Source: Comamonadaceae bacterium (lineage in GTDB: Bacteria > Pseudomonadota > Gammaproteobacteria > Burkholderiales > Burkholderiaceae_C). From it: a DNA stretch of 39,330 nt. Location of the stretch: NCBI GenBank assembly GCA_027486495.1, contig JAIXOZ010000153.1, positions 1 through 39,330 of the forward strand, read 5' to 3'. Of the stretch, positions 1 through 8,423 are shown in pieces. Both the position numbers and the translations under genes were made by a program. Numbering within the stretch: the first letter of the stretch is position 1; every line of letters starts with the position of its first letter. The notes beneath the pieces are model-generated. The model was not told where the DNA came from, did not search any database, and saw nothing but the letters and a program-made list of their open reading frames with translations.

Positions 1-117
1 GCTCACTTGAAAAAGCGCGGCATTGTGCAGTCGGGCGATGTGTACGCCATCACCGTAGGCGAACCCATGGGGACACCTGGCGGCACCAACACCCTCAAAA
101 TTTGCCGGGCCACCTGA
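1..117 (+). CDS. pyk: Pyruvate kinase, C-terminal end (partial)
   Basis: The reading frame is open from base 1 to a TGA at 115-117 and gives the last 38 residues of a protein. They match the pyruvate kinase C-terminal domain ending: a G-x-V-x-x-G-D stretch, then 'ITVGEPMGTPGGTNTLKI' close to the stop. Pyruvate kinase converts phosphoenolpyruvate and ADP to pyruvate and ATP in the cytoplasm, and this C-terminal domain normally holds the allosteric site. The gene begins outside the window. The next gene on the same strand is fructose-bisphosphate aldolase, so two glycolytic genes are adjacent. The short length leaves some doubt, but the motif and neighbour agree. Confidence 0.85.
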   Translation, partial: AHLKKRGIVQSGDVYAITVGEPMGTPGGTNTLKICRAT

Positions 118-341
118 GTTTTTGATCGGTCCAACCCTGAAATTTCGCTTCGGGGAAAGATGGCTGTCGGCCCGTAAAGGCCCTCACTGTTGAGTCGGGC
201 ATTTGAGCTGGCCATCAAAAGGCTGTGGGGTCGGATCCATCGAAGGCCTGCCGCGCATTGAAACCTATAAAATCCTGTGGGTTACAAGCCGGGTACATCC
301 TGGCGTTGCCCCATTTTTAACTTCCCCGGGAAATCACCACC

Positions 342-1406
342 ATGGCACTCGTTTCTATGCGCGAGCTGCTGGACCATGCCGCCATCAACGGCTACGGCAT
401 TCCAGCTTTCAACGTCAACAACCTGGAGCAAGTCCAGGCTGTCATGACCGCCGCCGACGAAGTCGGAGCACCCGTCATCTTGCAGGCCAGCGCTGGTGCC
501 CGCAAATACGCAGGTGAGCCTTTCATCAAGCACCTGATCCAGGCCGCCACCGAACAGTGGCCTCACATTCCGCTGGTGATGCACCAGGACCACGGCCAAA
601 GCCCGTCGATTTGCCAGGGCGCGATCAACCTGGGTTTTTCGTCGGTGATGATGGACGGCTCTTTGCTGGAAGATGGCAAAACCCCTGCCGACTTCGATTA
701 CAACGTGGACGTGACCCGCCGCGTGGTGGACATGGCCCACGTTCTGGGCGTGTCTGTTGAAGGTGAACTCGGTTGCCTGGGCAATCTGGAGACCGGCGAA
801 GCCGGTGAAGAAGACGGCATTGGCGCCGAAGGCAAGCTGGACCACAGCCAGATGCTGACCGACCCCGAAGAAGCTGCGCAGTTCGTGAAAGCCACTGGCC
901 TGGACGCGCTGGCCATTGCCATTGGCACCAGCCACGGTGCCTACAAATTCAGCCGCAAGCCCACGGGCGACATTCTGGCCATCAGCCGAGTCAAGGAAAT
1001 CCACAAGCGCATTCCCAACACCCATTTGGTGATGCACGGCTCATCCAGCGTGCCGCAAGAGCTGCTGGCCATGATCAACCAGTACGGCGGCAAGATGAAG
1101 GAAACCTACGGCGTGCCGGTCGAAGAAATCCAGGAAGCCATCAAGCACGGCGTGCGCAAGATCAACATCGACACCGACATTCGTCTGGCGATGACCGCCG
1201 CTTGCCGCAAGTTTTTGTTTGAAAACCCCGACAAATTCGATGCCCGGGAATGGCTCAAGCCGGCCCGCGAAGCGGCCAAGCAAATTTGCAAACAGCGCTA
1301 CTTGGAGTTCGGCTGCGAAGGGCAAGCGCCCAAGATCAAGGGCGACAACCTGCAGGTGGTGGCCGCCCGTTATGCGCGGGGTGAATTGGCCCAAGTGGTG
1401 AACTGA
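342..1406 (+). CDS. fbaA: Class II fructose-bisphosphate aldolase, Calvin-cycle subtype
   Basis: The 354-residue protein reversibly cleaves fructose 1,6-bisphosphate to dihydroxyacetone phosphate and glyceraldehyde 3-phosphate in glycolysis, gluconeogenesis or the Calvin cycle. Visible features are the metal-binding and catalytic HQDHG at residues 81-85, a GTSHG loop near residue 197, an HGSSS loop near residue 230 that should carry a further metal histidine, and the NIDTDIR segment that binds phosphate in class II enzymes. Length and the long insertions fit the Calvin-type (type B) subfamily. The ATG follows 'aaatcaccacc' without a strong Shine-Dalgarno sequence. A possible -10 hexamer TATAAA lies at 266-271 in the 224-base gap after pyruvate kinase. 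A good terminator follows the gene. Confidence 0.97.
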   Translation: MALVSMRELLDHAAINGYGIPAFNVNNLEQVQAVMTAADEVGAPVILQASAGARKYAGEPFIKHLIQAATEQWPHIPLVMHQDHGQSPSICQGAINLGFSSVMMDGSLLEDGKTPADFDYNVDVTRRVVDMAHVLGVSVEGELGCLGNLETGEAGEEDGIGAEGKLDHSQMLTDPEEAAQFVKATGLDALAIAIGTSHGAYKFSRKPTGDILAISRVKEIHKRIPNTHLVMHGSSSVPQELLAMINQYGGKMKETYGVPVEEIQEAIKHGVRKINIDTDIRLAMTAACRKFLFENPDKFDAREWLKPAREAAKQICKQRYLEFGCEGQAPKIKGDNLQVVAARYARGELAQVVN

Positions 1407-1428
1407 GCCTGCGATAATTGAACCGGAT

Positions 1429-1463
1429 GGCCCGTTGTCTGTTCAACGGGCCTTTTCTTTTTT
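1429..1463 (+). terminator. Rho-independent terminator after fbaA
   Basis: A perfect 9-base-pair stem (GGCCCGTTG at 1429-1437 and CAACGGGCC at 1444-1452) with a 6-base loop is followed by TTTTCTTTTTT at 1453-1463. It begins 23 bases after the aldolase stop and 19 bases before the purC ATG. It should end aldolase transcription, which implies that purC has its own promoter or depends on read-through. Confidence 0.93.
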
Positions 1464-1481
1464 GTGGGACTGTTTTTTGCC

Positions 1482-2390
1482 ATGACTTCTGCGCTTCACA
1501 CCTCGGCCTTGACTTCTTTGCCCTTGCTGGCGCGTGGCAAGGTGCGTGACAACTACGCCGTGGGTGACGACCGCATTTTGATGGTGGCTTCAGACCGCAT
1601 CAGCGCTTTTGACGTGATCATGGGCGAGCCGATTCCGGGCAAAGGGGTGCTGCTCACGCGAATGGCCTTGTTCTGGTTCGACAAGCTCGGCCCCAAGGGC
1701 CTGAACATCTGCCCGATCCACCTGACGGGCGAAGCCCCCGAGAGCGTGGTGAGCGCCGAAGAAGTGCCGCAGGTTCTAGGTCGCTCCATGCTGGTCAAGC
1801 GCCTCAAACCCATCCCGGTCGAGGCGGTGGTGCGTGGCTACCTGGCCGGCAGTGGCTGGAAGGAATACCAAGACAACCAAGCCGTGTGCGGCGTGAAGCT
1901 GCCCGCTGGCTTGAAGAACGCCAGCCCATTGCCCGAGCCCATCTACACCCCCGCAGCCAAAGCCGCCATGGGTGAGCACGACGAAAATATCACTTTCGAG
2001 CAAACTGTTGCCATGATCGGGACCGATTTGGCCACCCGCATCCGCGACATCAGCATCCAGCTCTACAAAGCCGCACGCGATATCGCAGCCACCAAGGGCA
2101 TCATCATTGCCGACACCAAGTTCGAGTTTGGCCTGGATGCCGACGGCACCTTGGTGTTGATGGACGAGGTGCTGACGCCCGACTCTTCGCGTTATTGGCC
2201 CGCCGACAGTTATGTGGAAGGTGCCAACCCACCGAGCTACGACAAACAGTTTTTGCGCGACTGGCTGGAAAGCGCCCAGGTCAATGGCAAGCCGTGGGAC
2301 AAGACCCCACCCGCACCACGCTTGCCGCCAGAGGTGATCGAGAACACAGCCGCCAAATACGAAGAGGCCATGAAGAAGTTGGTGGCCTGA
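1482..2390 (+). CDS. purC: Phosphoribosylaminoimidazole-succinocarboxamide synthase
   Basis: SAICAR synthetase joins aspartate to CAIR using ATP in de novo purine synthesis. The protein is 302 residues, a normal length for the longer (yeast-like) bacterial form. Visible features are the N-terminal GKVRDNY that shapes the ATP site, DRISAFDV near residue 40, the signature around [12 protein letters not shown], and [11 protein letters not shown] in the second conserved region. A GTG at 1464 would add six residues (MGLFFA), but it overlaps the T-run of the preceding terminator, so I prefer the ATG at 1482. The expected next gene in this pathway, purE, lies some 25 kb away at 27595. Confidence 0.96.
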   Translation: MTSALHTSALTSLPLLARGKVRDNYAVGDDRILMVASDRISAFDVIMGEPIPGKGVLLTRMALFWFDKLGPKGLNICPIHLTGEAPESVVSAEEVPQVLGRSMLVKRLKPIPVEAVVRGYLAGSGWKEYQDNQAVCGVKLPAGLKNASPLPEPIYTPAAKAAMGEHDENITFEQTVAMIGTDLATRIRDISIQLYKAARDIAATKGIIIADTKFEFGLDADGTLVLMDEVLTPDSSRYWPADSYVEGANPPSYDKQFLRDWLESAQVNGKPWDKTPPAPRLPPEVIENTAAKYEEAMKKLVA

Positions 2391-2437
2391 ACCTCGCGGC
2401 ATGTCGGGCAGTATCAAGTGATGTAGCCAAAGCACAA

Positions 2438-3115
2438 TCAATGCGCCAAAACCTGATTTGAGCCGCCGCATCCCGCATAAGACAAATAGTTGATGTGCTT
2501 GCTCCACACCAGATTGGCCCTCACCACGGGCACGCCACGCAGCAAGTAGGGGTAGCCCTTGTGCTGCGGGTGCACAGCGCGGGTGTTCGGCCCTGGTGAC
2601 ATACTGGCCAGCGACATGCAGCGCATGAAGCGTTGCACCCGCTTACGGTTGAGCCCGCGCCCGCAGCGCTCTGGATACACCACCATCTTGCGGCTGCCGT
2701 AGAAGGGTTGGCGCGTGTATTCCTCATCGATCAAGCGCTTGAGCAGCTCGTCTGCATCGACAAACAACACGGCTTTGCGCTTGACTTAGACCGTCGTGCG
2801 CGAAACGCCTGCGAGCACGCACACTGGCGCTTTTGCGTGACATCGGCATGGGCACTTATCCAAGCATGGCGGTTCGTGGCAGGATGATCCCGGACTTTTT
2901 TGAGCCCATTCAGCGCCATCTTCAAGCGACCGATCTCACCGCAGAGCCGGTACGGCGAACTCTGGGCAGATACCGGTTGTGGTCTGGGCTTGGATCTCTC
3001 GCTTCCATTGACCGAGCTGAATTGGATGGACGCCGTGCGCTTGGGCGATTTGGTTGTTGGTCCCCTTGGCCTTGAACTCCGGCGGATGAACTCTTCGCTT
3101 TTTTGACTCAGTCAT
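2438..3115 (-). pseudogene. Decayed IS3-family transposase (orfA and orfB remnants)
   Basis: Read on the minus strand, an ATG at 3115 opens an orfA-like start (MTESKKRRVHPPEFKAKG), then a segment with 'IAQAHGVHPIQLGQWK' typical of the IS3 orfA helix-turn-helix, and soon a TGA. In another frame follows 'GEIGRLKMALNGLKKV', the usual end of orfA. An orfB piece then runs 'VCVLAGVSRTTV', an in-frame TAA, and on to an open stretch (2770-2438) containing LIDEEYTRQPFYGSRKM, PGPNTRAVHPQHK and YPYLLRGV. The DDE catalytic core is missing. Internal deletions, frameshifts and stops make this a dead element. It lies 48 bases beyond purC and marks the left edge of the accessory region. Confidence 0.88.
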
Positions 3116-3323
3116 TGTGAACCCGTTTCTTTAGACAGTGTCCCGCTTCAACACCTGTCCCAAATTCGGGGTCCACTTCACTCCTGAGGCTTCCTGAAGT
3201 TGCACTCATGTGCACACACCTTTGAAATGATTGTCGCTATCTGGTTTCAGACAAGACACGCGATGACCTGATTCACGTGTCCTGCTCTCCGGTGGTAGCC
3301 GAGCGACTCTGGCCGCCTGTAGC

Positions 3324-4292
3324 CTAATGGGGCGCCTGTTGCTCGCCCGATTCGCCAATGCCGTTCAGTAGCGCATCGATGGAGTCGAGCGCAGCCAGCG
3401 TCTGGCGTCGCAACTCTTCGACGAAAGTAATGGCCTCCGGGGGCGGCACTTCGCTGTTGCGTTCGAGCACAAACAGGTCGAGGCTCAGTGGCGGATCGAC
3501 GAGCGGATTGACGTTGAAGTCGCCCGAATGCAGTTCGTCGATGGCCACCGTGGCCGGATGGAACGCGAACCAGTCGGAGTGCTTGATGAAGTCCTTACCT
3601 CCCCCGACTGTGTCCATCTCCAGCATCCGATCGATGATCGCGCCGGATTGCGCCAGGTAGGCCTCCAGTCCGGGTCGTCGCGCCTGAGTTTTGCCCGGGA
3701 CGATCAGCTTGATGGGACCCAAGTCAGCAAGACGCACCGGCCGCCCGTTTACGATCTGGTGTTGGGCACGCGCACCGGACACCAGGAACTCAGGCATGCG
3801 CGCAAAAGACCGTTGCCGCAAACCGACCTCTGGTCGGTAGCCGGGCACCACAGCCAGGTCGATCTCACCGGCACGCAGCTTGTCGACCACCACATCGCTG
3901 TAGGAGTCCATGATCCGAACCACCACGTTAGGGTGTTGAACGACAAACGATGACAGCGACGGGGCCAGCATCTTGCTTGTCAATGCGGGCGTCAATCCTA
4001 TCCGCGCCTCACCACTGAGGCCGTTCATGAACGGCTGGACCGCCAGGCGGGTCTGTGAATGTGCACGAAGGACCGTTACGCAGGCTGCGTAGTAAGCATC
4101 AGCCGCCGGCGTCGGTCCCATGGTGTTGCCGCGTTGCCGCACGAACAGCCTCACGCCGAGATGTTGCTCGAGCGTTTGCATGTGCTGCGTCATCCCGGAC
4201 TGGGTCAGGTGCTCACGCAAAGCTGCAGCCGTGAATGACCCCTCTTCATAGGCGGCAACGAAGAGGCGGATGCGAAGGAGTGTGTCGATCAT
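3324..4292 (-). CDS. LysR-family transcriptional regulator
   Basis: The 322-residue protein has an N-terminal winged helix-turn-helix (residues 3-62, including 'FTAAALREHLTQSGMTQHMQ' and 'LGVRLFVRQR') followed by a periplasmic-binding-protein-like effector domain (about 90-300). This is the standard LysR layout and length. Such regulators usually respond to a pathway intermediate and control a divergent gene. Here the divergent neighbour is a flavin reductase starting 129 bases away, and the shared gap contains a perfect inverted repeat at 4334-4350. The most likely target is therefore the flavin reductase and perhaps the downstream monooxygenase. The effector cannot be deduced. Confidence 0.93.
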   Translation of the reverse strand: MIDTLLRIRLFVAAYEEGSFTAAALREHLTQSGMTQHMQTLEQHLGVRLFVRQRGNTMGPTPAADAYYAACVTVLRAHSQTRLAVQPFMNGLSGEARIGLTPALTSKMLAPSLSSFVVQHPNVVVRIMDSYSDVVVDKLRAGEIDLAVVPGYRPEVGLRQRSFARMPEFLVSGARAQHQIVNGRPVRLADLGPIKLIVPGKTQARRPGLEAYLAQSGAIIDRMLEMDTVGGGKDFIKHSDWFAFHPATVAIDELHSGDFNVNPLVDPPLSLDLFVLERNSEVPPPEAITFVEELRRQTLAALDSIDALLNGIGESGEQQAPH

Positions 4293-4333
4293 GGGCCGAG
4301 TTTAAGTGTATGTGACGAGATCAGTTTGCTTGA

Positions 4334-4350
4334 TGATCTGCTTCAGATCA
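4334..4350. promoter_or_regulatory. Candidate LysR operator (perfect inverted repeat)
   Basis: TGATCTG-CTT-CAGATCA is a perfect palindrome with 7-base arms. It lies in the gap between the LysR gene (start 4292) and the divergent flavin reductase gene (start 4422). A possible -35 hexamer TTGACG (4358-4363) with a weak -10 TACAGT (4380-4385) lies just downstream, pointing to the reductase. The site does not have the exact T-N11-A spacing but is in the usual place for a LysR recognition site. Confidence 0.6.
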
Positions 4351-4421
4351 AATTAGTTTGACGAGGATAACGATCGAACTACAGTGCATCCTCAGCCGAA
4401 TTCTCATGCACAAGGACACCC

Positions 4422-4946
4422 ATGACTTCTTCATCCGTCACTACACAAGACCCCAGCGACCTTCGTGCCCTGCGCGATGTGCTGGGCTCGTTCGTCACCG
4501 GTGTCACGGTGGTGACGACGTTGGACACCGATGGCACACGTTGGGGCCTGACCGCCAACTCGTTCAGTTCCCTGTCGCTCGACCCACCGCTCATCGTGTG
4601 GAGCCAGTCGCTCAATGCTCGAAGCCACCCAGTGTTCCGTCGTGCGCAACGTTTTGCGATCAACATCCTGACCGAAGACCAAATCGATCTGGCCCAACGG
4701 TTCGCCGGCCGCTCCCCCGACAAATTCGAGGGCGTCGCGACCGTTGCGGGACTGGGCGATGTGCCATTGATCGACGGGGCTTTGGCCGTCCTGGAGTGTG
4801 TTCGCGAGTCGATCTTTCCAGGCGGGGATCACGTGCTGTTCGTTGGGCGAGTGGAGCGCATGGCCTCGCGGCCTCTCCGCCCGCTGGCGTTTGGCCAAGG
4901 CGGCTACCTCGTCACGCAGTCTCACAACGGCTCGGCAATGGTTTAG
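4422..4946 (+). CDS. Flavin reductase family protein (reductase component of a two-component monooxygenase)
   Basis: The 174-residue protein has the flavin-reductase-like split-barrel fold. It contains the early 'GSFVTGVTVVTT' strand, the FMN-binding 'GLTANSFSSLSLDPPLIVW' region (about residues 44-64), and a late 'PGGDHVLFVGRV' segment with the conserved GDH. Family members such as HpaC use NAD(P)H to reduce free FMN or FAD and pass it to a partner oxygenase. The start is supported by AAGGA upstream of the ATG at 4422. The likely partner is the acyl-CoA-dehydrogenase-like monooxygenase at 5849 on the same strand, though about 900 bases of gene debris separate them. Expression is probably under the divergent LysR regulator. 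Confidence 0.9.
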   Translation: MTSSSVTTQDPSDLRALRDVLGSFVTGVTVVTTLDTDGTRWGLTANSFSSLSLDPPLIVWSQSLNARSHPVFRRAQRFAINILTEDQIDLAQRFAGRSPDKFEGVATVAGLGDVPLIDGALAVLECVRESIFPGGDHVLFVGRVERMASRPLRPLAFGQGGYLVTQSHNGSAMV

Positions 4947-5278
4947 GCACCGATTTCAGATGAGATGAAATGACAGGCAAGCACATGCAACTTGGCATGC
5001 GCATGAGGCCCCTTCATCCTCTGGTCGGCGTTGCCTCGCACACACTGTTCGAGGAACACAAGACGATCTCATGGCCTACAAGGTTGGCTTTCGCGATGCG
5101 TTCGTGCGATAACAACTGACCGACAAGGTCGAGAACATCACCAGTGGCCTTATCTTTCTGTCCGCATGCTCTAGGAGGCCAGGTCGAAGCTCTTCGTGCA
5201 AGCGATTGATTTGGTCCCAGCGATCTGGGCAGGTGAAGCGCACTGTGACATCGACCTTCCCTGCAACCGCTTCAAGTT
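4947..5278. other. Gap of about 330 bases without a recognisable gene
   Basis: No frame gives a convincing protein on either strand. Short open pieces are interrupted by stops, and I could not assign them to a family. The neighbouring enoyl-CoA hydratase fragment suggests that this is also decayed coding sequence. Confidence 0.5.
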
Positions 5279-5486
5279 CACCCCGCGCCGACCGCCACGC
5301 CCTTGACCGCCGCGATGATTGGCCCCACCAGCCAGGCCAGTCGTGTGATGCCGGTGTGCAGCTGTTGACGATGTCCTAGAACTTGTTGGCCGCTTGGAAG
5401 CTGATGGCGTTGAAGACCTCTGGCCGGTTGAACGTGATCCACGCGACGTTGTCGCGCACGTCGAACTTCATGAATTGGAAGGCCAT
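5279..5486 (-). pseudogene. Enoyl-CoA hydratase/isomerase fragment
   Basis: On the minus strand from an ATG at 5486 the frame reads MAFQFMKFDVRDN, then VAWITFNRPEVFNAISF, which is the classic crotonase N-terminus (N-V-A-x-I-T-x-N-R-P-E-x-x-N-A). It meets an in-frame TAG after 'QAANKF'. In a second frame a few dozen bases later 'VGPIIAAVKGVAVGAG' matches the conserved oxyanion-hole strand (P-x-I-A-A-V-x-G-x-A-x-G-x-G). The bases between are far fewer than in an intact gene, so an internal deletion plus a frameshift has occurred. The rest of the gene is not recognisable. Confidence 0.8.
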
Positions 5487-5604
5487 GCCTGTGACGCTCC
5501 TGGTGGGTGTTGTGCGTTGTCAATCAAGGCGAGAAAGCCAAGCCGCCAACGCGAACACCGCCACCAGCAGTACGCTGAGTTTGTCGGCTGGCGCCACCTT
5601 CGAG

Positions 5605-5760
5605 GCCTCGCATCACCCGACCTGATGTTCGACTTCAGTTCAAATCATTTTCAAAAAGCCAAAGCCATCCTTACATTGCTTCAAGACGACCGCTGCAACG
5701 GTTGCGCGACGCAGGAGACAGGCGCCTTCCTGTGCTGTGTCGCCAACACTCGAAGCGTGA
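5605..5760 (+). repeat. Promoter/leader cassette copy R1 (degenerate, drives the + strand)
   Basis: This is the only plus-strand copy of a sequence found five more times in the window. The core CTTCAGTTCAAATCATTTTC (5633-5652) differs at one base from the best copies and is flanked by the same GCCTCGCAT and CAAAAAGCC. AGGAGACAG, identical to the tctC ribosome binding site, follows at 5713-5721. The position where the other copies have ATG (71 bases after the core) is 5723 and here reads CGC. Further on, FLCCVANTRSV can be aligned with the TctC signal peptide FLLCIAGTAAL. It therefore looks like a tctC promoter plus a decayed signal sequence. The next gene is the flavin monooxygenase at 5849. 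Confidence 0.78.
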
Positions 5761-5848
5761 CCATCGACATCGGCGGCGGAGCCACCATGGGTTTGTGTTC
5801 CGTCGGCGGTCGGGATGCGCTTAACTAACATTGAGGAGATCTGAGCAT

Positions 5849-7039
5849 ATGCAAACTGTCATGATAGATTTGGAACGACGCCGCGAAGTTCTGGCCCGCG
5901 CCCAGGGTGTCACGGAGCTTTTGAAAGCGGCGGCGCCACGCATCGAGGCCGAGCGCGAAATGCCCCAGGACGTGCTGGCGGCGATGCACGAGGCGCAGCT
6001 TTTTCGACTGATGCTGCCGCGCTCCCTCGGCGGTGACGAGATCGATTTCGAGACGCATGCCATGGCGCTCGAAATCATCGCGAGCGCCGACGCCAGCGCC
6101 TGTTGGGTCGTGAGCCAAGGTTCGGGCTGTTCGTTGGCCTCGGCCTACCTCGCCCCCGACGTGGCGCGCAAATGGTTCAGCGACAAGACGGCCGTCCTGG
6201 CTTGGGGTGCGGGCCCGACGGGCAAGGCTCACGTCGTTCCCGGCGGCTACCGCGTGACCGGCACCTGGGCATTTGGCAGCGGCAGCCATCATGCCACCCT
6301 GCTCGGGGGCCACAGCATGGTGTTCGAAGCCGACGGCAGCCCACGCCGGAACGCTGAGGGCAAGCAGGTCACCCGAACCATGCTGTTTCCGAGCAGCGCA
6401 GCGAAGCTGCATGACATGTGGCATCCGGTCGGCCTGAAAGGCACTGGCAGCGACACCTTCTCGGTCGAGGACCTGTTCGTTGCTGACGCGGACACCTTGA
6501 ACATGAGAGCGAACGACGAGCTCAAGGAAACCGGCACGCTCTACAAATTCTCGGCGACACTCGCCTACGGCGTCGGCTTCTCGGCGATGATGCTTGGCAT
6601 CTCCAGAGGGATGCTGAACGAGCTGACCAAGCTCGCCATGACCAAGACCCAGGCCGGCGCCACGACGTCGATGCGCGACAGCCCTGTGTTCCAGACCAAT
6701 CTTGCCGAACTCGAGGCCCGCTACGGCGCGGCCCGCGCGTATCTCCTCACCACGACGCGCGAGACCTGGAAAGAGGTTGCCGAGACCGGCGACATCACGC
6801 TCGCGCAGCGCGCCCGCATGAAGCTCGCAACCACCTACGTCATCAATCACTCCTTCAAGGTGATCTCTGAGGGTTACCACGCTGCAGGCCAGACCGCAAT
6901 CTGGCCGACGGGGCCGTTCGAGCGGCGCATGCGCGACGCCATGACCGCCTCGCAGCAGTCGCAAGGGCGTGAGACCAACTACATCACCTGCGGTCGTATC
7001 CTGCTGGACCTCGAACCAGACAGCTGGGTGTTCCTCTGA
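5849..7039 (+). CDS. Acyl-CoA dehydrogenase-like flavin-dependent monooxygenase (group D)
   Basis: The 396-residue protein has the acyl-CoA dehydrogenase fold: a helical N-terminus, a middle beta-domain ('GGYRVTGTWAFGSGSHHAT', about 125-143), and a C-terminal helical domain of the type-2 kind. It lacks the catalytic glutamate pattern of true dehydrogenases. It resembles oxygenase components such as HpaH, HsaA and IacA, which use reduced flavin supplied by a separate reductase to hydroxylate aromatic substrates. The flavin reductase at 4422 is the obvious partner. AGGAG stands 10 bases before the chosen ATG at 5849; a TTG at 5831 is in frame but lies before that site. A copy of the repeated promoter cassette lies upstream and a tctC gene downstream. 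The substrate is unknown. Confidence 0.85.
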   Translation: MQTVMIDLERRREVLARAQGVTELLKAAAPRIEAEREMPQDVLAAMHEAQLFRLMLPRSLGGDEIDFETHAMALEIIASADASACWVVSQGSGCSLASAYLAPDVARKWFSDKTAVLAWGAGPTGKAHVVPGGYRVTGTWAFGSGSHHATLLGGHSMVFEADGSPRRNAEGKQVTRTMLFPSSAAKLHDMWHPVGLKGTGSDTFSVEDLFVADADTLNMRANDELKETGTLYKFSATLAYGVGFSAMMLGISRGMLNELTKLAMTKTQAGATTSMRDSPVFQTNLAELEARYGAARAYLLTTTRETWKEVAETGDITLAQRARMKLATTYVINHSFKVISEGYHAAGQTAIWPTGPFERRMRDAMTASQQSQGRETNYITCGRILLDLEPDSWVFL

Positions 7040-7136
7040 CTTGACAGCGACCGCTATCGGTTTCAAAGCACCATTTTGATTCGGCGATATTTATTGACTT
7101 TCGCCGTCCGGTTTTTCCAATGAAGGAGTCTGAGAC

Positions 7137-8117
7137 ATGAACTTTTCACGACGCAAAACACTGGCGCTGGGTGCCGGCTTTGTTGGCCTCGCCCTGGCCG
7201 ACCGGACGGCGGCCCAGAGTTTTCCCGACAGGCCAATCAAGATCATCATCTCTGTCCCGCCGGGCGGCGCTGTTGACCTGTTTGCCCGCATCGTGACGGC
7301 CAAGCTCGAAAAGTTGCTGGGCCAATCCATCGTGTTCGACTACCGGCCTGGAGGCGGCACAGCGATTGGCGCCGAAGCGGCGGCGCGAGCACCAGCCGAT
7401 GGCTACACCATTCATCAGATTGGGAGCGCCGCCTTCGCCTATTTGCCGAACATGCGCAAAGTGCCCTACAACCCGCTCACCTCCTTCGTGCCCTTGGGCG
7501 CCTTGGGCGCAGCGTCGTTGCTGCTGGTTGTTAACCCGAAAGTCCCGGCGCGCAACATCGCTGAACTGGTTGCCTATGCCAAAGCCAATCCGGGCAAACT
7601 GAACTACGCCAGCTCCGGCATTGGTTCATCAAATCACTTGTTCAGTGAGCTTTTCAAGATGCGTACCGGCATCCAGATGACTCATGTTCCCTACAAGGGC
7701 GTGGCACAGTACAACCCCGACCTGATCGGTGGCGTGGTGGACCTGGCCTTCACGTCAACGGCCGCGTCGATTCAGCATCTCCAGGCCGGTAAGCTGCGCG
7801 CGATCGGGTTCGCCAGTGCCAAGCGGTCGGCAGAGATACCGAGCGTACCCACCATTTCCGAGCAGGGCGTCACCGGATTCGATGAAAAGTCCTGGATATT
7901 GTTCGTGGGACCGGCCGGTATTCCGGCTGAGCCGCTAGCGCGGTTGCGTGTGGCGCTTCGCACCAGCCTCGAAGATCCTGAGGTCGTCACCGCGCTGCAA
8001 AATGCCGGTTTAGAAGAAATTGGCAGCGTACCGGTTGACAAAGTCCCAGAGCTGATGCGTTCAGAGCTGAACAAGTGGGGCGAAGTGATTCGCAATGCCA
8101 AAATTACCATGGACTGA
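7137..8117 (+). CDS. Bug/TctC-family periplasmic substrate-binding protein
   Basis: The 326-residue protein is a tripartite tricarboxylate transporter receptor. The start has an SRRKTLALG twin-arginine-like signal, cut near ADRTAAQS, followed by 'FPDRPIKIIISVPPGGAVD', the family's first strand and ligand loop. Later come 'NYASSGIGSSNHLFSEL' and 'MTHVPYKG', both typical. These proteins bind small carboxylates or aromatic acids in the periplasm and normally serve a TctAB permease, which is absent here. It lies 97 bases after the monooxygenase on the same strand, with GAAGGAG before the ATG, and probably delivers the substrate of that enzyme. It is clearly diverged from the three tandem copies at 9867-13591. 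Confidence 0.93.
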   Translation: MNFSRRKTLALGAGFVGLALADRTAAQSFPDRPIKIIISVPPGGAVDLFARIVTAKLEKLLGQSIVFDYRPGGGTAIGAEAAARAPADGYTIHQIGSAAFAYLPNMRKVPYNPLTSFVPLGALGAASLLLVVNPKVPARNIAELVAYAKANPGKLNYASSGIGSSNHLFSELFKMRTGIQMTHVPYKGVAQYNPDLIGGVVDLAFTSTAASIQHLQAGKLRAIGFASAKRSAEIPSVPTISEQGVTGFDEKSWILFVGPAGIPAEPLARLRVALRTSLEDPEVVTALQNAGLEEIGSVPVDKVPELMRSELNKWGEVIRNAKITMD

Positions 8118-8212
8118 ATCGATCGTGAAGGTCTGCCTCACGGACGCTCACACCCCCTTCATCGCAGCATCCGCCGAATAAGGAAACACTTTGCAGAACA
8201 ATTTCTTCAGCA

Positions 8213-8241
8213 CCCGAACCTTCCCTTCGCGAAGGTTCGGG
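8213..8241. terminator. Perfect inverted repeat between convergent genes (possible bidirectional terminator)
   Basis: CCCGAACCTTC (8213-8223) and GAAGGTTCGGG (8231-8241) form an 11-base-pair stem with a 7-base loop. It lies in the 306-base gap between tctC (ends 8117, plus) and the VOC gene (ends 8424, minus), which converge. Neither side has a T-run, so classic intrinsic termination is uncertain. A second small palindrome, GTGGGG-TT-CCCCAC at 8342-8355, lies nearer the VOC gene. I see no gene in this gap. Confidence 0.5.
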
Positions 8242-8423
8242 CAGTCTGAGCTGCAGCAGGCCCTGTATTGACAGCGCTGCCTAAAAACATCTTTCACGGG
8301 CTCACATTTTTGCCGCTGCTTTCGGTTGCAAGCCCAGATGAGTGGGGTTCCCCACCGAAGGTGGCTCTAGGATCGCCGCAATGATCCTCAGCTCGCCACC
8401 GCACAGATGTATCGCGCTTGTGA

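Noticed and set aside
5825..7066. Minus-strand open frame (413 codons) opposite the flavin monooxygenase
   Set aside because: The plus-strand protein has a full acyl-CoA dehydrogenase fold; the antisense frame shows no domain.
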